IMG/VR virus record: IMGVR_UViG_3300025425_000115
Coordinates: 1-28,666 of that record
Strand: one strand, 5' to 3'
DNA: 28,666 bases
Origin: a virus
The notes beneath the pieces are model-generated. The model worked only from the letters and a program-made list of their open reading frames with translations, searched no databases and was not told the DNA's origin. Shown here piece by piece: positions 13,907 to 21,265 of this stretch (position 1 is its first letter; every line of letters starts with the position of its first letter). The translations under genes were made by a program, and so were the position numbers.

Positions 13907-14434
13907 ATGGCTAATATCCTCGATGAAATTGATGTTATTAAAAACATTGAAAGCATGTACGAAAGCAACACTGCTTTCAACGTATTAAAAGATCTAGAAA
14001 GGGTTCTAGACGAACTAGATTTATATGTTTATAAAAACTGGGAAGACGGCGAGCTGGCTTCCGGTCCAAATATAAGCAGACATTGGGTGACTATTAAACT
14101 TTTTTGGCCGTACGAACAAATGCCTGATCCAATGGGCGGCAAACGTTTGTTAGATTATGACTGCAAAGTAACATACCAAAAAAGTTATGTAATCAAGCCA
14201 CGCAAAATTATAAATCCGGACGATATTCGACCAGGTACTAAAAAGGGTAAGTTGGACCGTCGACCGATATGGATTGTCGAACTGCAAATGCCTAAAAAAT
14301 TACTTGCTGATTTGTATCAGACTGAATTAGAAAACCTCGATGTGCAAGAAGTTGAGCAAAGCGAAACAGACGAATTAGCCCCCGAAGCACAGGATCAAGT
14401 AGCACCAGGAAACGAAGAAGGAATGCAAGCATAA
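13907..14434 (+). CDS. Conserved phage protein (175 aa), function unknown
   Basis: The start is set at ATG 13907, downstream of GATAAATA and TTAGGA; the in-frame ATG at 13862 would precede the promoter. The N-terminus is helical (IDVIKNIESMYESNTAFNVL), and the middle is beta-prone with HWVTIKLFWPYEQMPDPMGG and YDCKVTYQKSYVIKPRK. The C-terminal 30 residues are strongly acidic and probably disordered (VEQSETDELAPEAQDQ). The late-type promoter and overlap with the next gene (TAATG) suggest a virion or assembly protein. I do not recognise a family with known function. Confidence 0.55.
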   Translation: MANILDEIDVIKNIESMYESNTAFNVLKDLERVLDELDLYVYKNWEDGELASGPNISRHWVTIKLFWPYEQMPDPMGGKRLLDYDCKVTYQKSYVIKPRKIINPDDIRPGTKKGKLDRRPIWIVELQMPKKLLADLYQTELENLDVQEVEQSETDELAPEAQDQVAPGNEEGMQA

Positions 14435-15153
14435 TGGGACTAAAGGCAGGAGACTTACAAGACTTGGTTTACAAAGTCTTTGAAATTGACAGTTATAAAA
14501 GTAAAATGGGCAACGATGCAGATATTGTTGTATTGAGTTTTACTGTGAATGAAAAAGAACCTGCAACTGATTTAGTTGATTTTATTGAAAAAGGTTACAG
14601 TTTTGTATTAGACGCCGACGTTAGTAGTGGAGAACAAGAAGACGGTATGTATCGTGTGTTTGTTGAAATTGAAAGAGACAAGCATGTGCCGGAACAAATT
14701 ATAGAATTAATTGACGGCATATCCAAACTAGCAGATCGTAACGATTTTAGATTTAGATATTACAAAGGATTTAAAAGCGAGCCGGTTAGTATCGAAGCAC
14801 TAACAGCAGCTATTCCTATTGACACCGAATCCTACGAAGTTACAGTAAACGAATCAAATATGAACAACTTTAAGAACTTTTTTAACAGAAGTTTTCTTGA
14901 AAAGATCGAACTAGAAGAAGACCAGGATTTAATAATCAAAAAAGCATATGCAGACCCAGTAGGGTTTAAGATTAAAGATTTTGGTGAAACAACATCTATA
15001 TTAGAAAGCATTGAAGAAAAAATTAATATGAATGATTATGCAGAAATATTATTTTTAACCAAGTATATTGGTGATTATAATGTTACTAAGTTTGGTAAAA
15101 AAACATTAACATTTGAAAATAAAGGACATACACTTGTCGTCGAAAGACTATAA
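14434..15153 (+). CDS. Conserved phage protein (239 aa), function unknown
   Basis: Translationally coupled to the preceding gene through TAATG. The sequence is acidic with an alternating alpha/beta look: GLKAGDLQDLVYKVFEIDSY, VVLSFTVNEKEPATDLVDFI, MYRVFVEIERDKHVPEQI, and a C-terminal half with repeated Ile/Leu-Glu helices ending FENKGHTLVVERL. No enzymatic motif, TM segment or Cys. The gene pair 13907/14434 probably works together. A baseplate, tail or assembly role is possible on context only. Confidence 0.55.
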   Translation: MGLKAGDLQDLVYKVFEIDSYKSKMGNDADIVVLSFTVNEKEPATDLVDFIEKGYSFVLDADVSSGEQEDGMYRVFVEIERDKHVPEQIIELIDGISKLADRNDFRFRYYKGFKSEPVSIEALTAAIPIDTESYEVTVNESNMNNFKNFFNRSFLEKIELEEDQDLIIKKAYADPVGFKIKDFGETTSILESIEEKINMNDYAEILFLTKYIGDYNVTKFGKKTLTFENKGHTLVVERL

Positions 15154-15307
15154 ATCGGTGTATTGCCAAAACTGCGGACACCCTAGACATTGCGGTGTTC
15201 CATATTACAACGAACTACAAAATTATGACGAAGTTCCTACTACATTAAAAGTATGTGATCATTGTAGATGTGGAAATTGTCACAACCCAGAAAAGGATAG
15301 AAAATAA
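15134..15307 (+). CDS. Zinc-ribbon miniprotein (57 aa), TTG start
   Basis: Four CxxC-type pairs are packed in 57 residues: VYCQNCGHPRHCG and VCDHCRCGNCHNP, a two-knuckle zinc-ribbon pattern. I choose the TTG at 15134 because AAAGGA lies seven bases upstream; the upstream in-frame TTG at 15113 and the GTG at 15158 are weaker. It overlaps the previous gene out of frame by 20 bases and its stop is coupled to the endolysin ATG by a TAATG overlap. Small zinc ribbons of phages often bind DNA, RNA or host polymerase. Which applies here is unknown. Confidence 0.6.
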   Translation: MSSKDYKSVYCQNCGHPRHCGVPYYNELQNYDEVPTTLKVCDHCRCGNCHNPEKDRK

Positions 15308-16176
15308 TGAGTTTTGATTTTGAATTTAAAGGGCGCCACTTGGCAGCAATATTAAATATGGACAAAGACACTGCTATTAAATGGTATGATGCTCTCAAGG
15401 ATATACTTCCAAAATATGGTATTACAACTCAACGTCGTGTTGCTCACTTTTTAAGCCAAACTGGACACGAATCCGGCAACTATAAAACACTAGAGGAAAA
15501 TTTAAACTATAGTGAAAAGTCGTTGAACAATGTGTTTGGTCGTTACTTTGGACCAGGCAAACGCAATGCTGCTGAATATGCTCGCAACCCTGAAAAGATT
15601 GCAAACTATGTGTATATGGATGAATTTCGTAAATCAAAAATGGGCAATGTCAAACCAGGAGATGGCTGGAGGTTTCGAGGCCGCGGATTAAAGCAACTAA
15701 CTGGACGCGATAATTATACTAACTTTGGTAAAAGCATTGGCATGACAGCAGAACAAGCATCAGAATATGTGGCAACAGAAAAAGGTGCGATCGAATCAGC
15801 TTGCTGGTTCTGGAAAGCAAATAATCTCAATTCAATTGCCGACACAGATGATGTTGTAAAAATGACCAAGCGTATCAACGGTGGAGATATTGGACTTGCT
15901 GATCGTCAAGCACGTTACAAGAAAGCAATGGAAGTATTAGGCGGTAAAGTTGAAGCAGTGACAGCATTAGAACGCATCAATACATCAGCACCCACTCTTC
16001 GTAAAGGTTCTAAAGGCGAATGGGTAAAGAAAATGCAAAAGGTTCTCGGAACCACTCCAGATGGTGATTTTGGTTCAGGCACCGAGCGTGCTGTAAAAGA
16101 ATGGCAAAAGAAAAACAGATTAACTGCTGATGGCATTGTTGGTCCGCAAACACTGGCAGCGATGGGAATTAGCTAA
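15307..16176 (+). CDS. Endolysin: GH19 chitinase-like domain plus peptidoglycan-binding domain (289 aa)
   Basis: Residues ~10-205 form a glycoside hydrolase family 19-type catalytic domain: AHFLSQTGHESGNYKTLEEN with catalytic E55 and further acidic residues at 63-64, then GDGWRFRGRGLKQLTGRDNY and FWKANNLNSIAD, and MTKRINGGDIGLADRQ. Residues ~228-289 are a PG_binding_1 repeat (LRKGSKGEWVKKMQKVLG, then DGDFGSGTERAVKEWQKKN and DGIVGPQTL). Such enzymes cut peptidoglycan glycan strands. No signal peptide or SAR segment is present, so it needs a holin. It heads the lysis cassette and replaces the T4 e-lysozyme type. Confidence 0.9.
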   Translation: MSFDFEFKGRHLAAILNMDKDTAIKWYDALKDILPKYGITTQRRVAHFLSQTGHESGNYKTLEENLNYSEKSLNNVFGRYFGPGKRNAAEYARNPEKIANYVYMDEFRKSKMGNVKPGDGWRFRGRGLKQLTGRDNYTNFGKSIGMTAEQASEYVATEKGAIESACWFWKANNLNSIADTDDVVKMTKRINGGDIGLADRQARYKKAMEVLGGKVEAVTALERINTSAPTLRKGSKGEWVKKMQKVLGTTPDGDFGSGTERAVKEWQKKNRLTADGIVGPQTLAAMGIS

Positions 16177-16367
16177 TGTCAGAATCAGACAACGAAGGCA
16201 AAATAGAACTTGCTGTTAGAGTATTGGGCAATGAATTGATAGCGTTTCGTATGATAGTTGATGATTTTAAAATGAAATGGTTAATTGTTGGAATTGCTTC
16301 TATAATTGCAATAGGATGGGCAGCAACGTTATTTGGCCCTATGTTAGCTACTACGTTTGGTGGATAA
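16176..16367 (+). CDS. Small single-TM protein, possible holin (63 aa)
   Basis: The ATG overlaps the endolysin stop (TAATG). The N-terminal ~34 residues are charged (ESDNEGKIELAVRVLG and VDDFKMK), followed by one hydrophobic segment WLIVGIASIIAIGWAATLFG (about residues 35-54) and a short periplasmic-type tail. Placement between endolysin and spanin genes makes a holin, antiholin or pinholin role possible, but one TM helix and no experimental relative leave this open. The EF-hand two-TM protein at 17332 is the competing holin candidate. Confidence 0.55.
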   Translation: MSESDNEGKIELAVRVLGNELIAFRMIVDDFKMKWLIVGIASIIAIGWAATLFGPMLATTFGG

Positions 16368-16397
16368 ACGACTAAGATTATAGTTAGGAGATTTAAT

Positions 16398-16862
16398 ATG
16401 TTAAGTGGAAAAATAATATTAGGTATGGGTGTGATGTTAATCTCTACTATGGGACTTTTTGGACTCTATTATCAAAAAGCCGAAGCTGCTAAAGCAATAT
16501 TAATAGCCAACAACGCCCAATTAGAAATAGCAACCAGAATCAACGAAGAAACGATTACTAGTTTGCAACAAGACTATAATAAAATTAATGCAGAATTAAC
16601 TCGTATTAACATTGAATTTTCAGCTACAAGAGAACAAAATCGAGAACTTTCCAACAGATTAGCTAGACACGACTTGGGTATACTAGGAAGTCAAAAGCCT
16701 GCGCTAGTGGAACGTATTATAAACAACGCCAGTGATAATGTCGGAAGATGCTTTGAATTATTAAGTGGTGCTGAATTAACTGAATCAGAAAGGAATGCTG
16801 AAAATGCTAGATCGTTCAATAGTGAATGTCCTTGGCTTTACGATAGCCTTGTTGGCCGTTAG
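16398..16862 (+). CDS. Rz: Rz-like inner-membrane spanin (154 aa)
   Basis: Behind TTAGGAG. The N-terminal TM anchor (ILGMGVMLISTMGLFGLYY, residues 6-24) is followed by a long coiled coil (about 30-105: QLEIATRINEETITSLQQDY and further heptads). A C-terminal segment with two cysteines follows (ASDNVGRCFELLSGAELT, then FNSECPWLYD). This is the i-spanin plan: anchored in the cytoplasmic membrane and spanning the periplasm to fuse the two membranes with Rz1. The Rz1-like gene begins inside it in another frame, a layout like lambda Rz/Rz1. It implies a Gram-negative host. Confidence 0.75.
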   Translation: MLSGKIILGMGVMLISTMGLFGLYYQKAEAAKAILIANNAQLEIATRINEETITSLQQDYNKINAELTRINIEFSATREQNRELSNRLARHDLGILGSQKPALVERIINNASDNVGRCFELLSGAELTESERNAENARSFNSECPWLYDSLVGR

Positions 16863-17274
16863 TGGTTGTTCTGCAACACTACCGAGAGAAATTACAGTGA
16901 GTGCTACTCCTATAGATAAACCAGAATTGGTATTACCAACTATCGACAGAGTCCAAACTAGGAATACAGAATGGGTAATTATTACTCCGGAGAATTTTGA
17001 AGAACAAATTCAAAAATTAACAGCTAAAGGAAACCCAATTGTATTTTTTGCGTTAACTAACGAAGGATACGAAGCTCTTGCTTTAAATTTGAGTGACCTT
17101 AGAACATTGATTCAACAGCAACAAGCCATTATAGCAGCATACGAAGGTTATTATAAAAATAGTAATAATGCGTTAGATGCTGCTAACGCTGAAATAGTGT
17201 CAGCAGTACAGCAAACAACACAATCAGCAACTCGGCAAGAAAGTGGACTTCAACGATTCAATCCATTCAACTAA
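16804..17274 (+). CDS. Rz1: Rz1-like outer-membrane spanin lipoprotein (156 aa)
   Basis: The start ATG at 16804 lies in frame +1 of Rz, overlapping its last 59 bases; AAGGA is nine bases upstream, and ATG 16795 is an alternative. The signal peptide VNVLGFTIALLAVSGC ends in a lipobox (V-S-G-C) with the lipidated Cys near residue 22, as expected for an o-spanin in the outer membrane. The mature part has a Pro-containing linker (IDKPELVLPTIDR) and a C-terminal helical region rich in Gln and Ala (IQQQQAIIAAYEGYYK). It is longer than lambda Rz1 (60 aa) but of the size seen in separated o-spanins. Confidence 0.7.
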   Translation: MLDRSIVNVLGFTIALLAVSGCSATLPREITVSATPIDKPELVLPTIDRVQTRNTEWVIITPENFEEQIQKLTAKGNPIVFFALTNEGYEALALNLSDLRTLIQQQQAIIAAYEGYYKNSNNALDAANAEIVSAVQQTTQSATRQESGLQRFNPFN

Positions 17275-17277
17275 ATA
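17270..17277 (+). promoter_or_regulatory. Late promoter-like octamer ACTAAATA
   Basis: It overlaps the Rz1 stop codon and lies 54 bases before the ATG at 17332, in the only sizeable gap of the lysis region. It matches six of eight consensus bases. Confidence 0.4.
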
Positions 17278-17331
17278 TCTAAAGTGAAGGGCACACAAAT
17301 TAAAAACTAAACCATTATGGGGGTAAAAATA

Positions 17332-17682
17332 ATGGCTAAAGCACCAAAAATTTTAGAAACTGATTCTAAGTACGAAGAGACAGATCTTAACAGGGACGGT
17401 ATTGTAACCGACGAAGAAATAGGCAAAGCAGAACGTATCACTCAAATGGAAAATCAAGACAAGCGCGAAGACGCACAACGCAGCATGGCTTGGTTTGCTC
17501 TATTTGGTATGCTGCTGTATCCATTCGCAGTTATTCTAGCAGTGGCATTAGGACTTGGACAAGCAAGCGAAATTCTAGGTGATATGGCTGCTACATATTT
17601 TGTTTCGGTTGCTGCTATTGTTGCTGCATTTTATGGCGCACAAGCATACACAAAATCTAAAACCAACGATGACGATTATTAA
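17332..17682 (+). CDS. EF-hand plus two-TM membrane protein, holin candidate (116 aa)
   Basis: I start it at ATG 17332, eight bases after GGGGG; the in-frame ATG at 17317 has no ribosome binding site. Residues ~19-30 form a canonical EF-hand loop (DLNRDGIVTDEE: D1, N3, D5, G6, E12). A charged helix (RITQMENQDKREDAQR) follows, then two TM segments, AWFALFGMLLYPFAVILAVAL and ATYFVSVAAIVAAFYGAQAY. A Lys/Asp tail (KSKTNDDDY) ends the protein. Proteins of this plan are common in marine T4-like phages, as I recall. Position after spanins and class II-like topology suggest a holin, possibly Ca2+-responsive. That is inference. Confidence 0.65.
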   Translation: MAKAPKILETDSKYEETDLNRDGIVTDEEIGKAERITQMENQDKREDAQRSMAWFALFGMLLYPFAVILAVALGLGQASEILGDMAATYFVSVAAIVAAFYGAQAYTKSKTNDDDY

Positions 17683-17700
17683 TCGTTAATACACTCACAC

Positions 17701-17735
17701 AATAGTCCGTGCGATAAGTATTTGCATGGACTATT
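17701..17735 (+). promoter_or_regulatory. 12-bp hairpin enclosing the dnaJ start codon
   Basis: AATAGTCCGTGC (17701-17712) pairs with GCATGGACTATT (17724-17735) with a single G-U wobble around an 11-base loop. The ATG of dnaJ (17726) is inside the 3' arm and no clear Shine-Dalgarno is visible. In RNA this would mask the initiation region. The loop carries GATAAGTA, a weak late-promoter-like match. Confidence 0.55.
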
Positions 17736-18529
17736 ATAATATACTCGGGGTTGATAAAAATGCAGCAACTTCAGAAATCAAAGCAGCATACAAAAAATTA
17801 GCTATGCAGCATCATCCAGACCACGGCGGCGATGTAACACAATTTCAAAAAATCAACGAAGCATACGAAACTCTAAAAGACACCGAGAAACGATCTAATT
17901 ATGATCGGCCAAAATCGAGACAAAGTTTTAATGTAAACAGTGAAAATTTTGAAGACATGTTTTCTAGTTTTTTTGGACAAAGACAACAGATTCGCCGCAA
18001 CAGAGATATTAAGCTACAAATTACTATGACGCTAGAAGACGTTGCAGAAGGTAAAGACTTTATAGCAACATACAGTATGTTTACAGGACAACAATCTACA
18101 GCAAATATTCGAATACACCAAGGAGTGTTGCATGGAGAAGTTATACGCTTTAAGGGTCTTGGAGACAATAGTATACTGCAACTGCCTCGGGGCGACTTGT
18201 TAATACAAGTAAGAGTGGTAAACCATAACCGCTTCGAACGCGACGGTAGACATTTAAAAACCAATGTTGACGTGAATATATTTGATTTAATACTCGGAAC
18301 AGAAGTGCTGATAGAAAAATTGACAGGTGGTACAATACGTGTTAGTATACCTACAAGTACTCAGTCAGGAACTATATTAAGTATTGCCGGACAAGGCCTT
18401 CCAGATCCAAGAACAGGAACAACTGGTAACTTATATTTGAAAATCAAAGGGATAACCCCAAAGATTACTGACAAAGAAATTTTAGAAAGGATACAAGACA
18501 TTAATGATGCAATTAATAACCGCACCTAA
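17726..18529 (+). CDS. dnaJ: DnaJ/Hsp40 co-chaperone, class B type (267 aa)
   Basis: It would stimulate host DnaK ATPase and deliver clients. The J domain covers residues ~1-63: DYYNILGVDKNAATSEIKAA, the HPD motif at 30-32 (MQHHPDHGGD), and FQKINEAYETLKDTEKR. A short linker follows with no cysteine zinc finger and little Gly/Phe. Then come two substrate-binding beta domains (NRDIKLQITMTLEDVAEGKD, NVDVNIFDLILGTEVLIEKL, IRVSIPTSTQSGTILSIAGQ). This is the CbpA-like layout. It overlaps the deformylase gene by 26 bases and its start codon is buried in a hairpin. Confidence 0.88.
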   Translation: MDYYNILGVDKNAATSEIKAAYKKLAMQHHPDHGGDVTQFQKINEAYETLKDTEKRSNYDRPKSRQSFNVNSENFEDMFSSFFGQRQQIRRNRDIKLQITMTLEDVAEGKDFIATYSMFTGQQSTANIRIHQGVLHGEVIRFKGLGDNSILQLPRGDLLIQVRVVNHNRFERDGRHLKTNVDVNIFDLILGTEVLIEKLTGGTIRVSIPTSTQSGTILSIAGQGLPDPRTGTTGNLYLKIKGITPKITDKEILERIQDINDAINNRT

Positions 18530-18698
18530 TATAATGTTAGAAACAGCAGTCAAACCATTTGATTTTGGACAAATGCATCCGGCTGCCGTTGCACTGGACA
18601 TGATTGATCTAATGAAAAAAGAAGGCGGCTTGGGATTAAGTGCCAATCAAGTAGGGTTTCCATATCAAATATTTTGTTATGAAAACAATACTGAATAA
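18504..18698 (+). CDS. def: Peptide deformylase, N-terminal part (broken by frameshift)
   Basis: Deformylase removes the formyl group from nascent N-terminal methionine. This 64-aa frame carries the N-terminal region (MMQLITAPNIMLETAVKPFD) and motif 1, GLGLSANQVG ('GxGLaAxQvG'), then stops at TAA after FCYENNTE. Motifs 2 and 3 are in the overlapping frame that follows (18679-19029), reached by a +1 shift within 18679-18698. Either the gene is inactivated, a frameshift is used, or the sequence has a one-base error. The start overlaps dnaJ; a second ATG follows immediately. Confidence 0.75.
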   Translation: MMQLITAPNIMLETAVKPFDFGQMHPAAVALDMIDLMKKEGGLGLSANQVGFPYQIFCYENNTE

Positions 18699-19029
18699 AC
18701 AATACGGAGATATTACTGTTGTTTTGAATCCTATTATCAAAGGAATAAGCGAAGAACTTGAAATAGGTCCAGAGGGTTGTTTGAGTCATCCGGGTCTTAT
18801 ACTTAAAGTAAAACGTCCTATTAGCGTTGTTGTTGAATTTGATACCTTGACAAGTGACTATAAAAATGTTATACATGTAGAGATGAAGTTAGATGACATT
18901 GATGCAAGAGTATTCTTACACGAATACGATCACCTACACGGAATTCAATATATTGATCGAGTAAGTAAACTAAAACTGCAAAGAGCAGAAAAACAAAGAT
19001 TAAAAAGGATTAAAAATGGTAGAACCTAG
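18679..19029 (+). CDS. def: Peptide deformylase, C-terminal part (metal site)
   Basis: The frame holds motif 2 EGCLSHPGL (Cys metal ligand) and motif 3 FLHEYDHLHG (HExxH with catalytic Glu), flanked by ITVVLNPIIKG and KVKRPISVVVEF, as in complete deformylases. A basic tail follows (LQRAEKQRLKRIKNGRT). The nominal ATG at 18679 has no ribosome binding site and lies where the intact enzyme has no start, so independent translation is doubtful. Joined with the upstream frame, it gives one deformylase of about 174 aa, a normal size. It overlaps clpA by 14 bases. Confidence 0.78.
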   Translation: MKTILNKQYGDITVVLNPIIKGISEELEIGPEGCLSHPGLILKVKRPISVVVEFDTLTSDYKNVIHVEMKLDDIDARVFLHEYDHLHGIQYIDRVSKLKLQRAEKQRLKRIKNGRT

Positions 19030-21265
19030 TACGGAACTTCAAGTAGTATTTGATAAAGCAGTTACAGATGCTAAGAAGTTAAAGCACGAATACGTAACAC
19101 TTGAGCATCTACTTTACGCAATGCTATGCGAAGAAAACTTTGAAAATAACATCACTGGTTTTGGGGCCGACCCTGAACTAATGAAGAAGAACCTTGAAAA
19201 CTATCTTAAGATAAAATGCAACGATATTATAACCGAAGAAGAAAAATTCAAGCCAAAAAAGACACAAACAGTTGAGCGTGTACTTAATCGTGCATTTGCA
19301 CAAGTTCTGTTTCAAGGTCGCAGTAAAATCAATACTGTTGATGTGTTTATTAGTATTCTGACTGAAAAGCGTTCTTATGCATACTTTGTTACTCAGCAAG
19401 CCAACATTAACAAAGAGGAATATTCAAATTATCAAAATGCCGATCTCGATGATGTCGACGAGATATCCGAAGAAGCCGAAAACAGCGGCGCGGCAAATAA
19501 AGCACTTCGTGCATTTACAGAAGATCTTAATCACAATGTAAAACTTAAAAAAATTGATCCAGTAATTGGCCGAGCACAAGAAATCGAGCAGTTGGCTCTA
19601 GCTCTTGGTCGCCGTAGCAAATCAAACGTGTTGATGGTAGGCGATCCCGGTGTGGGTAAAACTGCAATTGCCGAGGGTCTTGCATATAAAATTGTAAATG
19701 GCGACGTTCCTAGTTTCTTAAAAGAATACAATGTGTATGCATTGGATATTGGTGCTATGCTTGCAGGATCAAAGTATCGCGGTGATCTTGAAGAACGTTT
19801 TAAACTTGTACTTTCTGCCCTACAGAAAAAAGGCAAGACTATTATGTTTATCGACGAAGCACATATGATCAGTGGTGCCGGCGCGGGCAGCAATGGTTCT
19901 AACGATCTTGCTAATATGCTAAAGCCTGCACTAGCAAAAGGCAACATCAAAGTAGTGGCTAGTACTACATGGGAAGAATATCGTAAATTCTTCGAAAAGG
20001 ATCGTGCGCTGATGCGCCGATTCCAACGTGTAGCAGTTGACGAACCAACTGCCGAAATGACTGTTGAAATTTTACAAGGTATTCGCAAATACTACGAAGA
20101 ATTTCATGCTGTTGAGATTACAGATGAGGCAATTGATGCAGCAGTTAAATTGAGCATCAAGTATCAAGCAGATAAAAAACTGCCAGATAAAGCAATTGAT
20201 CTTATCGATGTTGCATGTAGCCGTTTTAAAGTACGCGACCAGAATGAAAACAAAATTGTTACTGAAGAAAGCATTCAGTACGAACTTGCCAAATTGGTCA
20301 ATATTCCCGAAGAGCAGGTTGCAGAACGTGAAACTGAAAATCTTGCAAATCTTGAGAGAAACCTTAAAGGATCAGTTTATGGCCAAGATGTTGCTATTGA
20401 AACAATTGTTGACAAAATTCTTGTTGCTCAAGCAGGTTTAAAATCCGAAGACAAGCCTATTGGTAGTTTTGTGTTTATGGGTCCAACAGGTACAGGTAAA
20501 ACTGAAACTGCAAAACAACTTGCACATCATCTAGGTGTAAATCTTGTAAGGTTTGACATGAGCGAGTACCAAGAAAAGCACAGTGTTGCTAAGTTTATCG
20601 GTGCACCTCCGGGCTATGTTGGTTTCGAAGACGATGCAGGACAACTTATTGTTAAACTGCAAGAAAACCCCACCTGTGTTTTGTTGCTAGATGAGATTGA
20701 AAAAGCACATCCTGACGTAAGTGCAGTACTGTTGCAACTCATGGACAACGGTAAAGTAACCGGATCCAACGGCAAAGTTGCGGATGCTCGTAATTGTGTG
20801 TTGATTCTTACAACTAACTTAGGTGCCGAGGATGCCGAAAAGAATCAAATTGGTTTTGTTGAAGATATGGCAAAGGAATACGAAGATACAGAGCTGAAAA
20901 AATTCTTTGCTCCCGAATTTCGTAATCGTCTAGATGCTACGATTACATTTGCTAAACTTGGTAAACCAGTGATGATGAAGATTGTGGGTAAGTTCCTTGC
21001 AGAACTGCGAGATCAAGTCAAAGACAAAGGCGTTAGGATCGAAGTCACTGACGAGGCACTAGACTATCTTGTAGAAAAAGGATTTGACCCCAAGATGGGA
21101 GCCCGTCCTCTGCAACGTGTTATTGATAAAGATATCAAGCGTCCGTTATCAAGAGCAATGTTGTTCGGAAATCTCAAAGAAGGTGGCAAGGTTGTCGTAA
21201 ATACTATTAACAACGAAATAGTATTAGAGACTGATCATGACACAATTACAACTACACGAGACTAA
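19016..21265 (+). CDS. clpA: ClpA-type AAA+ unfoldase (749 aa)
   Basis: Full-length double-AAA+ unfoldase, close to E. coli ClpA (758 aa). The N domain (residues 1-~145) starts STELQVVFDKAVTDAKKLKH. D1 has Walker A GDPGVGKT near 209-216 and Walker B MFIDEAH near 280. D2 has Walker A GPTGTGKT near 489-496, pore-type loop GAPPGYVGF, Walker B LLLDEIEKAHP near 556 and C-terminal GARPLQRVID. It lacks the long ClpB coiled-coil middle domain. The QIGF tripeptide loop at residues 612-614 (20849-20857) corresponds to the ClpA IGL/IGF loop that docks on ClpP, so it could feed host ClpP. The ATG follows AAAGGA and overlaps the deformylase end. Confidence 0.9.
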   Translation: MVEPSTELQVVFDKAVTDAKKLKHEYVTLEHLLYAMLCEENFENNITGFGADPELMKKNLENYLKIKCNDIITEEEKFKPKKTQTVERVLNRAFAQVLFQGRSKINTVDVFISILTEKRSYAYFVTQQANINKEEYSNYQNADLDDVDEISEEAENSGAANKALRAFTEDLNHNVKLKKIDPVIGRAQEIEQLALALGRRSKSNVLMVGDPGVGKTAIAEGLAYKIVNGDVPSFLKEYNVYALDIGAMLAGSKYRGDLEERFKLVLSALQKKGKTIMFIDEAHMISGAGAGSNGSNDLANMLKPALAKGNIKVVASTTWEEYRKFFEKDRALMRRFQRVAVDEPTAEMTVEILQGIRKYYEEFHAVEITDEAIDAAVKLSIKYQADKKLPDKAIDLIDVACSRFKVRDQNENKIVTEESIQYELAKLVNIPEEQVAERETENLANLERNLKGSVYGQDVAIETIVDKILVAQAGLKSEDKPIGSFVFMGPTGTGKTETAKQLAHHLGVNLVRFDMSEYQEKHSVAKFIGAPPGYVGFEDDAGQLIVKLQENPTCVLLLDEIEKAHPDVSAVLLQLMDNGKVTGSNGKVADARNCVLILTTNLGAEDAEKNQIGFVEDMAKEYEDTELKKFFAPEFRNRLDATITFAKLGKPVMMKIVGKFLAELRDQVKDKGVRIEVTDEALDYLVEKGFDPKMGARPLQRVIDKDIKRPLSRAMLFGNLKEGGKVVVNTINNEIVLETDHDTITTTRD

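Noticed and set aside
17713-17720. GATAAGTA as a late promoter for dnaJ
   Set aside because: Two mismatches to TATAAATA, with no ribosome binding site and only five bases to the ATG. I kept it only as a remark on the hairpin.
18679-18698. Programmed +1 frameshift in the deformylase as an established mechanism
   Set aside because: The codons before the stop (GAA TAA A) do not offer a good +1 re-pairing site like that of prfB. Decay or a sequence error is as likely, so I report only the split.
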